A stretch of 64,000 nucleotides of DNA, taken from assembly GCA_024235915.1 (NCBI GenBank), contig JACKLO010000021.1:1-64000 (forward strand), read 5' to 3'. Origin of the DNA: Burkholderiaceae bacterium. GTDB taxonomy: Bacteria; Pseudomonadota; Gammaproteobacteria; Burkholderiales; Burkholderiaceae_C. Below, piece by piece: positions 16,965 through 25,282 of this stretch. Position 1 is the first letter of the stretch; the number at the start of each line of letters is the position of its first letter. The notes beneath the pieces were generated by a model. The model worked only from the letters and a program-made list of their open reading frames with translations. It had not been told where the DNA came from and made no database searches. The translations under genes and the position numbers were made by a program.

Positions 16965-18586
16965 GACCCGCCTCCGGCCGCCCGCTCGGCCCACCGCGCG
17001 GAGAGTAGCTTGCGGTCGATCTTGCCGTTGGGGTTGCGCGGCAGCGGCCCCAAGGCCGACTCGATGCCGCCGGGCACCATGTAGGCCGGCATGTGGCGCT
17101 TGCACTCGGCCAGCAGCGCCGGCACGTCCAGCGCGTCTGCACCGATCGGCGGCGTGGCAATGACCTGGATGGCCTGGCCCAGCTGCGGGTGGTCCAGGCC
17201 GAAGGCCACGCACTCGCCCACCAGCTTGGTGGCGTAGATGACCTCCTCCACCTCGGTGGGGCTGACGCGGTAGCCAGAGGTCTTGATCATCTCGTCGCGT
17301 CGACCCACGAAGTACAGGAAACCCTCGGCGTCCTTGCGCACCGTGTCGCCGCTGAACACCGCGTACTCCGGCAACTGCAGGCCGGCCACGCGGCCGCCGT
17401 GGGTGGGGGCCAGCAGCTTGTAGCGTTCGGCGGTCTTCTCGGGGTCGTTCCAGTAGCCCTGGCCCACCAGCGCACCGCGGTGCACCAATTCGCCCGACTC
17501 ATCGGGGGCACATTCCGTGCCGTCCTCGCGCAGCACCAGGATCTCGGCGTTGGGGATGGCCTTGCCGATGCTGTCGGGCCGGCGGTCCACCTCCTCTGGC
17601 GGCAGGTAGGTGCTGCGGAAGGCCTCGGTCAAGCCATACATCAGGAACGGCTCCGCCTTGGGCACGCGGGAGCGCAGCGCGTCCAGCGTTTCCCGCGGCA
17701 TGCGGCCTCCGGTGTTGGCAAAGTAGCGCAGGTGCTCGCCGATCTCCGCCGGCCAGTCCAGTTGCGTGAGCTGGATGTACAGCGGCGGCACCGCCGTGAG
17801 GCCGGTAACCTTCTCCCGCGCCATGGCCTTGAGCACGTCGCGCGGCAGCAGGTAGTTCAGCAGCACCACACGCGCACCGGCGTGGAAGGCGGTGGTCAGC
17901 TGGCTGAAGCCGGCGTCGAAGCTCAACGGCAGCGCCGCCAACAGCGTGTCTTGCGGCCCATTGCCCAGGTAGCTGGCCACGCTCTTGGCACCGGCGACCA
18001 TGTTGCGGTGGCTCAGCACCACGCCTTTGGGACGACCCGTGGAGCCGCTGGTATAGAGGATGGCGCAGAGGTCGGCGTCGATGACGCGGTGGGCGGGGCG
18101 GGGAGGCGCCTCCAGCAGGTCGGCCCAGCGGTGCACGCCGATGCTGGGCGGCAGGGCTGGCCGTTCGGCGGGACCTTCCGTGACCACGACGTGGCGCAGG
18201 TCCGGGCATTCGGCCAGCACCGGCGCCAACAACACCAGCCGCTCAGGGGAGGTGACCAGAATACGCACGTTGCAGTCGCGTGCGATGTAGACAACCTGCT
18301 CAGGCTTGAGCAGCGGGTTCATCGGCACCATCACGCCACCGGCGGCGGGGGCACCGAAGCTGGCAACGACGGTCTCCATCCGTTTGTCAAGCCAGATCCC
18401 GACACGGTCGGTGCGTTGCAGGCCCAAGGCCGTGACGCCAGCGGCAAAGGCCTGCACCGCCGCCAGCAGATCGGCAAACGTCCGCGTCTCGCGGCCCAGG
18501 GTCAGCGCCTGCGCTTCCGGCGCCCGACAGGCCGCGCGCGCGACAAGTTCATGCAACAAGCTGGCGTCGGTGGTGGAAGGCGGCAT
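16961..18586 (-). CDS. Acyl-CoA ligase (AMP-forming), exosortase A-associated
   Basis: 541-residue ANL-superfamily enzyme that activates a carboxylic acid as acyl-AMP and transfers it to a thiol. ATP loop YTSGSTGRPKG (178-188), the GRRDEMIKTSGYRVSP hinge region and the C-terminal catalytic lysine in NPNGKIDRK (Lys522) are intact. It corresponds to the ligase that accompanies ACP, decarboxylase and two hydrolases in XrtA loci (TIGR03098 type). It is divergent from the ACP gene 183 bp away, a likely acceptor of the acyl group, and overlaps the beta-helix gene by four bases. Confidence 0.92.
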   Translation of the reverse strand: MPPSTTDASLLHELVARAACRAPEAQALTLGRETRTFADLLAAVQAFAAGVTALGLQRTDRVGIWLDKRMETVVASFGAPAAGGVMVPMNPLLKPEQVVYIARDCNVRILVTSPERLVLLAPVLAECPDLRHVVVTEGPAERPALPPSIGVHRWADLLEAPPRPAHRVIDADLCAILYTSGSTGRPKGVVLSHRNMVAGAKSVASYLGNGPQDTLLAALPLSFDAGFSQLTTAFHAGARVVLLNYLLPRDVLKAMAREKVTGLTAVPPLYIQLTQLDWPAEIGEHLRYFANTGGRMPRETLDALRSRVPKAEPFLMYGLTEAFRSTYLPPEEVDRRPDSIGKAIPNAEILVLREDGTECAPDESGELVHRGALVGQGYWNDPEKTAERYKLLAPTHGGRVAGLQLPEYAVFSGDTVRKDAEGFLYFVGRRDEMIKTSGYRVSPTEVEEVIYATKLVGECVAFGLDHPQLGQAIQVIATPPIGADALDVPALLAECKRHMPAYMVPGGIESALGPLPRNPNGKIDRKLLSARWAERAAGGGS

Positions 18587-18731
18587 GCCTGGTTCGCGGC
18601 TGGTGGGACCAGCCGCGCACTCTAGCGGACCCCCGCGCCCGCGCGCTCAGCCGGCAGGCCATCCCCGGGAAAAGTTGCCACGTCCGGGCTCCTTGACAGC
18701 TTGCGAGGTGCCCGGGTCCACAGGACGCCTG

Positions 18732-18742
18732 CCTAGAATCTG
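18732..18742 (+). promoter_or_regulatory. CCTAGAATCTG element upstream of the ACP gene
   Basis: TAGAAT resembles a -10 hexamer. The same 11 bases, CCTAGAATCTG, occur upstream of the TPR gene at 21995-22005. No good -35 hexamer sits 16-18 bp upstream (a TTGACA lies 35 bp away). It may be a shared promoter core needing an activator. Confidence 0.35.
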
Positions 18743-18769
18743 TGCCGTCTCATCTGATCGGGATTTTTC

Positions 18770-19021
18770 TTGGATACCCAGACTGAAGTCCTGCGCATCG
18801 TCGACGAAGTGCTCAGCCTCAACGGGCGTGCCGTTGGCTTCGAGGCGGCCACGCCGTTGCTGGGCGCGATCCCCGAACTGGACAGCATGGCGGTCGTGAC
18901 GCTGATCACCACGCTTGAAGAACGCTTCGGGATCGTGGTCGACGACGACGAGATCAGCGGAGACACCTTTGCCACGGTCGGCAGCCTGAGCGCCTTCGTG
19001 GCCGGCAAGCTGGCGGGCTGA
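18770..19021 (+). CDS. Acyl carrier protein, exosortase A-associated
   Basis: 83-residue ACP. The phosphopantetheine serine is in PELDSMAVV (Ser39), and helix II and III patterns follow (ITTLEERFGI, DDDEISGDTF). The start is TTG, the only codon giving the usual N-terminus, with CGGGA seven bases upstream. It would carry the acyl group activated by the divergent ligase. It heads the operon ACP-hydrolase 2-hydrolase 1-ATP-grasp, with five bases to the next gene. Confidence 0.9.
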   Translation: MDTQTEVLRIVDEVLSLNGRAVGFEAATPLLGAIPELDSMAVVTLITTLEERFGIVVDDDEISGDTFATVGSLSAFVAGKLAG

Positions 19022-19026
19022 GGGCC

Positions 19027-19884
19027 ATGGCCGCGCCGCCGCTGGAGGCGTTCTTCCACGCCGACGCCGCTGGCCGCAACCGCCTATACCTGCACCACCG
19101 GCCGCCCGAGGGCACGCCGCTGCGCGGCGCCATCGTGCACATTCACCCCTGGGCCGAGGAAATGAACAAGAGCCGCCGCATGGCGGCGCTGACCAGCCGT
19201 GCGCTGGCAGAGCACGGCTGGTCCGTGCTGCAGCACGACCTGCTGGGCTGCGGCGACAGCGCCGGCGATTTTGGGGACGCCCGCTGGGAGACCTGGGTCC
19301 AGGACGTGATCGACGCCGCGCGTTGGCTTGCCAGGCGGCATCCCGGTGCGCCGCTTTGGTTGTGGGGCCACCGCGCAGGTGCCCTGCTGGCCGCGGCCGC
19401 GCGTGAACGTCTGGACGCGCCGGCCGACTTGCTGCTGTGGCAGCCAGTGCAGCAGGGCAAGGCGCTGCTGCAGCAATTCCTGCGCCTCAAGGCGGCCGCC
19501 CAGTTGGCCGATGGCGGCGGCAAGGCGGTGATCGACGGCGTGCGGCGCGCACTCGCTGCGGGCCAATCGGTAGACATCGCCGGCTACACACTGACCCCAG
19601 AGATGGCGCAGGCGTTGGAGGCCGCGCGGCTGGAACCCGCCAGCGCCCACCCGGGCCAGGTCGTCTGGCTGGAGGTGGCCACCGATCCGGCCGGCGGCCC
19701 CAGCCCGGCCACCGCCGCGGCCCTGCCGCGCTGGCTGGCTGCTGGCTGGGCAGTCGACGCGCGCACGGTGGCCGGGCCCTCCTTCTGGCAGACCACAGAG
19801 ATCGAGGACGCGCCCGCGCTGGTGGACGCCACGGTCGCCGCGCTCGGTGCCCCAGCGACCCCACGACCGGTGCCGGCAGCATGA
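19027..19884 (+). CDS. Alpha/beta hydrolase, exosortase A hydrolase-2 type
   Basis: 285-residue alpha/beta-hydrolase-fold protein. HIHPWAEEMNKSRRM near residues 38-52 is characteristic of the XrtA hydrolase-2 family (TIGR03101 type). The nucleophile-elbow position reads WGHRAG (113-118), with Arg in place of the catalytic Ser. If it is an enzyme it does not use a standard GxSxG nucleophile; a binding or acyl-transfer role is possible. The stop overlaps hydrolase 1 (ATGA). Confidence 0.88.
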   Translation: MAAPPLEAFFHADAAGRNRLYLHHRPPEGTPLRGAIVHIHPWAEEMNKSRRMAALTSRALAEHGWSVLQHDLLGCGDSAGDFGDARWETWVQDVIDAARWLARRHPGAPLWLWGHRAGALLAAAARERLDAPADLLLWQPVQQGKALLQQFLRLKAAAQLADGGGKAVIDGVRRALAAGQSVDIAGYTLTPEMAQALEAARLEPASAHPGQVVWLEVATDPAGGPSPATAAALPRWLAAGWAVDARTVAGPSFWQTTEIEDAPALVDATVAALGAPATPRPVPAA

Positions 19885-20765
19885 CGGCCACCGCTTTCGC
19901 CGAGACGGTCTGGTGCTTCGATTGCCAGGGCGAGCGCCTGCTGGGGGTGCTCGCTGCGCCTGGCGCAGTGGTGGCGGGCGTGCCGCCCGATCTAGGTGTC
20001 GTCATCGTGGTCGGCGGCCCCCAGGTGCGGGCCGGCAGCCACCGCCAGTTCGTGCAGCTCGCGCGGCATCTGGCGGGCCGGGGCTTACCAGTGCTGCGTT
20101 TCGATGCCCGCGGCATGGGCGACAGCTCCGGGCCACTGCAACCCTTCGAGGCGCAGACACCCGACATCGGCGCCGCCATCGACGCATTGCTGCACGCGCG
20201 GCCGTCGGTGCGCCGCGTCGCGCTGTGGGGGCTGTGCGACGGTGCGTCCGCGGCGCTGCTGTACCTGGACGAAACGGCCGACCCGCGCGTGGCCGCGCTG
20301 TGCCTGGCCAATCCGTGGGTCCGGTCGGCGGAGAGCCTGGCACGGACCCAGGTCAAGCACTACTACCGGCAGCGCCTGATGCAGGCGGATTTCTGGCGCA
20401 AGCTGCTGCGCGGCGGCGTCGGCAGCGCAGCCTGGCGCGGCCTGGTGGGCAGCCTGCGCATGGCGCGCAAGGCCCCCGGCCCGGCCAATGTCGGCTTCCA
20501 GGGCAGGATGGCTCGCGCCTGGCAAGGCTTTGGCGGGCCGATCCTGCTGCTGCTGAGCGGCCAGGACTACACCGCGCGAGAATTCCTCGATGTCGCCGCC
20601 GCCGACCCCACATGGCATGGCGCGCTGGCGCGCACGGAAGTCACCCGTGTGGACCTCGCCGAGGCCGACCACACCTTCTCCGACAACGCCACGGCGCGCC
20701 ATGCCGAGCAGTGCACTGCACAGTGGCTGTGCGTTGACCAACCGTCACTCCAGGAGCCTGCTTGA
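19881..20765 (+). CDS. Alpha/beta hydrolase, exosortase A hydrolase-1 type
   Basis: 294-residue alpha/beta hydrolase whose nucleophile elbow is WGLCDG (Cys119), as in dienelactone-hydrolase-like enzymes. FDARGMGDSSG (74-84) and a late DHTFS (catalytic His) complete a likely triad. It resembles the XrtA hydrolase-1 family (TIGR03100 type) and lies directly after hydrolase 2. The ATG at 19881 overlaps the previous stop; a longer open frame upstream is a shadow of hydrolase 2. It may be a thioesterase or acyltransferase acting on the ACP-bound group. Confidence 0.9.
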   Translation: MTATAFAETVWCFDCQGERLLGVLAAPGAVVAGVPPDLGVVIVVGGPQVRAGSHRQFVQLARHLAGRGLPVLRFDARGMGDSSGPLQPFEAQTPDIGAAIDALLHARPSVRRVALWGLCDGASAALLYLDETADPRVAALCLANPWVRSAESLARTQVKHYYRQRLMQADFWRKLLRGGVGSAAWRGLVGSLRMARKAPGPANVGFQGRMARAWQGFGGPILLLLSGQDYTAREFLDVAAADPTWHGALARTEVTRVDLAEADHTFSDNATARHAEQCTAQWLCVDQPSLQEPA

Positions 20766-21907
20766 ACGCCCCCTCCGACGCCGCCCTGCTGATCGGCCTG
20801 GATAGTCATGGCCTGGCCGTGGCCCGCGCGCTGGCCAGCCGCGGCGTACCGGTCTACGCGATCGAGCGCGACCCGCGCCTGCCCGGGGTGGCCAGCCGAC
20901 ATCTGACCGGCCACTTTCCGGTGACCGACTTTTCCGAGGAGCACCTCCTGCCGGCGTTGCGCGACACCCGCGCCGCACTGAAGGCGCACCGCCACGTGGT
21001 GCTGTTTCCGATGAATGACCGGCAGGTGGGCATCGTCGCGCGCCACATCGGCGAGCTGTCCACGCTCTACCGCATCTCCTGGGCCGACGCGGCCGCTACC
21101 GTGCTGAGGCTGCAACGCAAGGATTCGCTGGACGACGCCTCGCGCACGCAGGGGCTGCAATACCCGCGTTCGGTCGTGCTCGAACGCGCCGAGGATCTGC
21201 GGGCCGTGACGGGCTTCCGCCTGCCAGTGATCCTCAAGCCGGTGATGCCGCTGTCATCGTTCAAGACCCACGTCGTGCACTCGCTCGACGAGGCGCGGGC
21301 CTTCGTCGCCGGCAAGCTGTCTGACCTGCCGATCCTGTGCCAGGAATACATCGAAGGCGGCGACGACGCCCTCTTCTTCGGCGAGCTGCTGCTCGACCAC
21401 GGGCGTCCGCTGTTTGGCATGACCGGTCGCAAGCTGCTCTCGCACCCGCCCGGGCAGGGCCAGGCCACCGTGGCCGAGACCCACGCCAACGCCGAGGTGC
21501 TGCGCCTGACAGCGCAGTTCTTCGCTGGCAGCGACCTCTCCGGCCCCGCGGCGCTGGAACTCAAACGCGACCCGCAGGGCGGTTTCTGGGTCATCGAGCC
21601 GACCATCGGGCGCACGGAGTTCCTGGTGGAACTGTGCATTGCTGCTGGCTTCAACCAACCCTGGATGGAGTTCGAACTGGCGTGCGCACGCCCCGTCGAA
21701 CCGCCAGAGCGCCTGACGGACCGTGTCTGGTACGACACTGAACGCGAGCCTCTGGCGTATCTGCGGCTGAGTCGCCAGCATCGAAGCCTGGCGCCGCGTG
21801 GAAAGGCGCCGGTTTTCCCGTATTGGGGTCATGGCGATCTCCGCCCTTGGCTACGGGCCATGGGGCACGCGATACGCATGCGCTGGTTCCGCCTCTGGGG
21901 CCGATGA
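20762..21907 (+). CDS. ATP-grasp carboxylate-amine ligase-like protein
   Basis: 381 residues. An N-terminal Rossmann-like part (LLIGLDSHGLAVARALASRG) is followed by an ATP-grasp domain (PVILKPVMPLSS, ILCQEYIEGGDDAL) and the metal-binding end (LELKRD..GFWVIEPTIGRTEF). Such enzymes join a carboxylate to an amine or thiol through an acyl-phosphate. The TTG start overlaps the hydrolase-1 stop (TTGA), so it is translationally tied to the ACP-hydrolase module. Substrate unknown; amide formation on a sugar or lipid intermediate is a reasonable guess. Confidence 0.82.
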   Translation: MNAPSDAALLIGLDSHGLAVARALASRGVPVYAIERDPRLPGVASRHLTGHFPVTDFSEEHLLPALRDTRAALKAHRHVVLFPMNDRQVGIVARHIGELSTLYRISWADAAATVLRLQRKDSLDDASRTQGLQYPRSVVLERAEDLRAVTGFRLPVILKPVMPLSSFKTHVVHSLDEARAFVAGKLSDLPILCQEYIEGGDDALFFGELLLDHGRPLFGMTGRKLLSHPPGQGQATVAETHANAEVLRLTAQFFAGSDLSGPAALELKRDPQGGFWVIEPTIGRTEFLVELCIAAGFNQPWMEFELACARPVEPPERLTDRVWYDTEREPLAYLRLSRQHRSLAPRGKAPVFPYWGHGDLRPWLRAMGHAIRMRWFRLWGR

Positions 21908-21994
21908 CGGCCGAGGCGCCCGTGCTGGACCGAGGTTCGGAGAACTAAGCCACACGAGCGTCCGAGGAGATTGGCAGCAGGAGCCGACCCGGTT

Positions 21995-22005
21995 CCTAGA
22001 ATCTG
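21995..22005 (+). promoter_or_regulatory. CCTAGAATCTG element upstream of the TPR gene
   Basis: Identical to the 11 bases upstream of the ACP gene (18732-18742). It sits in the 179-bp gap between the ATP-grasp and TPR genes, about 80 bp before the ATG. This suggests a second transcription start inside the plus-strand block. Confidence 0.35.
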
Positions 22006-22086
22006 CGCATCGTTCTTCCATGCCGGGCTAGGCGCCCCAATCGCTTGGGCATCACCGCTTCCCTGAACAACGAATCCACGCCCTCC

Positions 22087-22818
22087 ATGCAACTCGCCCT
22101 GGCACGCCCCGCGCCTTTGCTGCTGGCAGCGCTCCTGCTGCTGTGCGCCGAGTTGAGCCGTGCCGCGGTCACCGCTCAACAGTGTGGCCCAGTCTGGGGA
22201 ACCCGCCACTGGGGACCTTTCGATTACCGGCGCCCAGTGGCCGGCGCCGGGGGCGTGGGCATCGTGGAGAACGCGCACTTCACACCCTGGGTCGAGGCAG
22301 GTTTGGGCGGCAAGACAGGGCCCATTGGCGGTGACCTCAATTACACGCTGCGTGCCTTCCCCAACCACCACCGCGCGCTGGTGACGATGAGCAAGGTCAC
22401 ACGGCGCGAGAACAAGGACCGGCTGCCAGGCATGGAGTGGCCGGTGGAATGCTACTTCGAGCGCGCCCTGCGGTTCGCCAAGGACGACGTGCTCGTCTAC
22501 ATGCTCTATGCGCAATGGCTCGGCGAGCGCAAGCGGGCCGGCGAGGCGCGGATCCTGCTGGACTCCGCTTTGCCGCTGGCAGGCGAGAACCCGCAGACCC
22601 ACTACAACATCGGTCTGATCTACTTTGAACTCGGCGACCACGAGGCGGCACGTCGGCAGGCCTTGAAGGCCAAGGACATGGGCTGGCCGTTGACGACCCT
22701 GGCCGACCAGTTGAAGGCGGCAGGCCACTGGCCAGTTGCAGACGGTGCAGCCGCCCAGCCGGCGGCGTCGGCACCCGTCGGCCCGTTGCCGGCGTCGGCG
22801 CCCGCGCGTCCCGGCTGA
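22087..22818 (+). CDS. Secreted TPR-containing protein
   Basis: 243 residues with a Sec signal peptide (LLLAALLLLCAELSRAA) and two or so tetratricopeptide-like units (ALRFAKDDVLVYMLYAQWL, THYNIGLIYFELGDHEAARR). The C-terminus is Ala/Pro-rich. ATG 22087 is chosen over an in-frame TTG at 22045 because it puts the signal peptide near the start. It is coupled to the next glycosyltransferase (TGATG). Probably a periplasmic scaffold for the polysaccharide machinery; no specific function known. Confidence 0.75.
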   Translation: MQLALARPAPLLLAALLLLCAELSRAAVTAQQCGPVWGTRHWGPFDYRRPVAGAGGVGIVENAHFTPWVEAGLGGKTGPIGGDLNYTLRAFPNHHRALVTMSKVTRRENKDRLPGMEWPVECYFERALRFAKDDVLVYMLYAQWLGERKRAGEARILLDSALPLAGENPQTHYNIGLIYFELGDHEAARRQALKAKDMGWPLTTLADQLKAAGHWPVADGAAAQPAASAPVGPLPASAPARPG

Positions 22819-23819
22819 TGGCGGGCGAAGCGAGGCTGGCGGACAGGCCGTCAGTGATGGCCGGCACTGTGCCGAATGTGTCGGTGGTCGTACCGTGCCA
22901 CAACGCGGCACCCTGGATCGAAGCCACACTGACGTCGGTTCTCGCGCAGGACTGGCCCGGGCTGGAGGTGATCGTCGTCGACGACGGCTCGGTGGACGAC
23001 AGTGCAGACCGCGTGGCGCGTCGCTTCCCCCAGGTCCGGCTGCTGAGGCAGGCCAACGCTGGCGTGGCCGCAGCGCGCAATGCCGGATTGAAGGCCGCCT
23101 CTGGCGATTGGGTGGCCTTCGTCGATGCCGACGACCACTGGCTGCCCGGCAAGCTGCGTGTCCAGATGGCGCTGCTGGCCGCCAACCCGCAGGCCAGGAT
23201 GGCGTGCGCACCCTGGTATGTGTGGACCAGCGATGACCCGCACCCTCCCGCAGCCTGGTTGACCGCAGCGGGCGTGTCGGACAGCCTGCCGCGTGTCGGG
23301 CTGGGCCCGTCCGGCTGGATCTATCCGGAGTTGCTGCTGAGTTGCATCGTGTGGACGAGCACCGTGGTGGCGGACCGCCAGTTGCTGGTGGAACTCGGCG
23401 GCTTCGACGAGCAGCTCAAGGTTGGCGAAGACTACGACCTGTGGCTGCGCGCGTCGCGCCGGACACCCATCGTACGCGCCGATCGCCCGCTGGCCCTGTA
23501 CCGCCAGCACCCCGGCAGCCTGACGCGCCGTCCGCCGGCCCAGAACTACGAGGGCACGGTGGTCCGGCTGGCACTGCGCCGATGGGGTCATGCCGGCCCT
23601 GATGGCCGGCGCGCCGACCCGCGCGCCGTGGCGCTGTCGTTGGCGCGCACCTGGCACGGCTTCGGCCACGCCCACCTGCAGCGAGGCAGCCTCCGCCACG
23701 GGTTGCGCGGCGCCTGGCAGGCCTTGCGCGCCGACTGGCGGCATCTCCCAGCATGGAAGCTGATGGTCAAGTGCCTGCTGTGGCCGCTGCTGCCGGGCAC
23801 CCGTCGGACTGCAACGTGA
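22818..23819 (+). CDS. Glycosyltransferase family 2
   Basis: 333-residue GT-A enzyme: VSVVVPCHNAAPWI start of the fold, EVIVVDDGSVDDS and the DXD-type VDADDHW metal/nucleotide site, then the acceptor-side GGFDEQLKVGEDYDLWLR motif with the ED base. It adds one sugar to a lipid-linked exopolysaccharide repeat on the cytoplasmic face. It shares a base with the TPR stop (TGATG) and overlaps the flippase (GTGA). Confidence 0.92.
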   Translation: MAGEARLADRPSVMAGTVPNVSVVVPCHNAAPWIEATLTSVLAQDWPGLEVIVVDDGSVDDSADRVARRFPQVRLLRQANAGVAAARNAGLKAASGDWVAFVDADDHWLPGKLRVQMALLAANPQARMACAPWYVWTSDDPHPPAAWLTAAGVSDSLPRVGLGPSGWIYPELLLSCIVWTSTVVADRQLLVELGGFDEQLKVGEDYDLWLRASRRTPIVRADRPLALYRQHPGSLTRRPPAQNYEGTVVRLALRRWGHAGPDGRRADPRAVALSLARTWHGFGHAHLQRGSLRHGLRGAWQALRADWRHLPAWKLMVKCLLWPLLPGTRRTAT

Positions 23820-25282
23820 CCTCGGTCCGCCGCGCGCTCGCGCTGTCGTTCGTCGAGCGCTATTTCACCATTGCGCTGGCGTTGGGCAGCAACATGGTAT
23901 TGGCGCGCCTGCTGACGCCCGAGCAGGTCGGCCTGTACTCCGTGAGCCTGGCGGTCATCGGTATCGCCCACGTGCTGCGCGAGTTCGGCGTCGGCAACTT
24001 CCTGATCCAGCAGAAGGACCTGAGCATTGCGCATGTGCGCACGGCCTTCGGGCTGGCGCTGGCCGTGGGGGGCGGTCTGGCATTGGCCATCTTCACCGCC
24101 GCACCCTGGGTGGCCCGCTTCTACGACGCGCCGGCCATGGCCGGCCTGATGCGCATCGTGGCGCTGAACTTTCTGGTGCTGCCGTGGTGCACCATCTCCC
24201 TGTCGCTGCTGCGGCGGGAGATGCGCTTCCAGACGCTGCTGTACGTCAACCTCACGGCCAGCGTGGTCGGTACTGCCGTCACGCTCTCGCTGGCCTGGGC
24301 GGGCCATGGCCCCGCCAGCCTGGCCGTCGGCTCGGTGGCCGGCAACCTGACCACCGGCTTCGGCGCCTGGTGGGCCCGCGGGCGGCCGACACCGCTGCGG
24401 CCCGGGTGGAGCGAGTGGCGTGCCGTGCTGGGCTTCGGTGGTCAGAGCGCGGTCACCGGCGTGGTCACGACGGTGGCCATGGACATCAATGACCTGGTGG
24501 TTGGCAAGGTGATGGGCTTTGCCCCGGTGGCGATCCTGAGCCGTGCCCAGGGGCTGATGAACCTGTTCCACCGGGACGTGATGGCCGCGGTGCGCAACGT
24601 GGCGTACCCGGCTTACGCGCGCACCCACCGAGAAGGCGGCGACGTGGAGGCGGCGCACGTGACCAGTGTCGTCATGGTCACCGCCTGCGCGTGGCCGTTC
24701 TATGGCTTCCTGGCGCTCTACCCGCTGGACGTCCTGCGCCTCATGTTCGGCCCACAATGGGACGCAGCGGCCGTGCTGGTGCCGGTCTTCTGCCTGGCGG
24801 GCGCGCTCGCGGCCACCTCCAACCTGGCGATGAACGCCCTCATGGCGGTCGGACGCATCGACCTCGTGACGACGACCGAACTGGTCTTCCAGCCGCTGCG
24901 TGCGGTGGTGGCGGTGGCGGCGGCTGTGATCTTTCAGTCGGTGCTGGCCTGTGCATTGGCCTACCTGCTTGTCTTCGCGGTACAACCATTCGCTGTGTAC
25001 GGAATGAAGCAACGGGCGCTGCCGACAGACTTCCGCCGGCTCTTTCGAGGTCTGGGCCACAGCGCTGCGGTGGCTGCGCTGAGCCTGGCGCCGGTGGCGG
25101 TGTGGAGATTCTGGCGGCCAATCAGCGAAGCGGGGCTGTCGTTGCTGCTCGAAATCGCTGCGCTGGCCTCTGCGACGGCGCTGTGCTGGCTGCTGGTGCT
25201 GCAGTGGCTGCGCCATCCGATCGCACGGGACCCCGCGTTCCACCGTGTACTGCGGCGCTTACCTGCGTTCGGGAGGAACTGA
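23816..25282 (+). CDS. Wzx-like oligosaccharide flippase
   Basis: 488-residue MOP-superfamily protein with 12 or more predicted spans, of the polysaccharide-synthesis type (ARLLTPEQVGLYSVSLAVIG near the N-terminus, FGPQWDAAAVLVPVFCLAG late). It is expected to move the lipid-linked repeat unit across the inner membrane. The GTG start overlaps the upstream stop; an in-frame ATG 63 bp earlier would encode a non-membrane tail inside the GT2 gene. It is coupled to the methyltransferase through TGATG. Confidence 0.9.
   Translation: MTSVRRALALSFVERYFTIALALGSNMVLARLLTPEQVGLYSVSLAVIGIAHVLREFGVGNFLIQQKDLSIAHVRTAFGLALAVGGGLALAIFTAAPWVARFYDAPAMAGLMRIVALNFLVLPWCTISLSLLRREMRFQTLLYVNLTASVVGTAVTLSLAWAGHGPASLAVGSVAGNLTTGFGAWWARGRPTPLRPGWSEWRAVLGFGGQSAVTGVVTTVAMDINDLVVGKVMGFAPVAILSRAQGLMNLFHRDVMAAVRNVAYPAYARTHREGGDVEAAHVTSVVMVTACAWPFYGFLALYPLDVLRLMFGPQWDAAAVLVPVFCLAGALAATSNLAMNALMAVGRIDLVTTTELVFQPLRAVVAVAAAVIFQSVLACALAYLLVFAVQPFAVYGMKQRALPTDFRRLFRGLGHSAAVAALSLAPVAVWRFWRPISEAGLSLLLEIAALASATALCWLLVLQWLRHPIARDPAFHRVLRRLPAFGRN

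Noticed and set aside
18693..18698. TTGACA as a -35 box for the ACP gene
   Set aside because: The only -10-like hexamer (TAGAAT at 18734) is 35 bp away, and nothing TATAAT-like lies 16-18 bp downstream.
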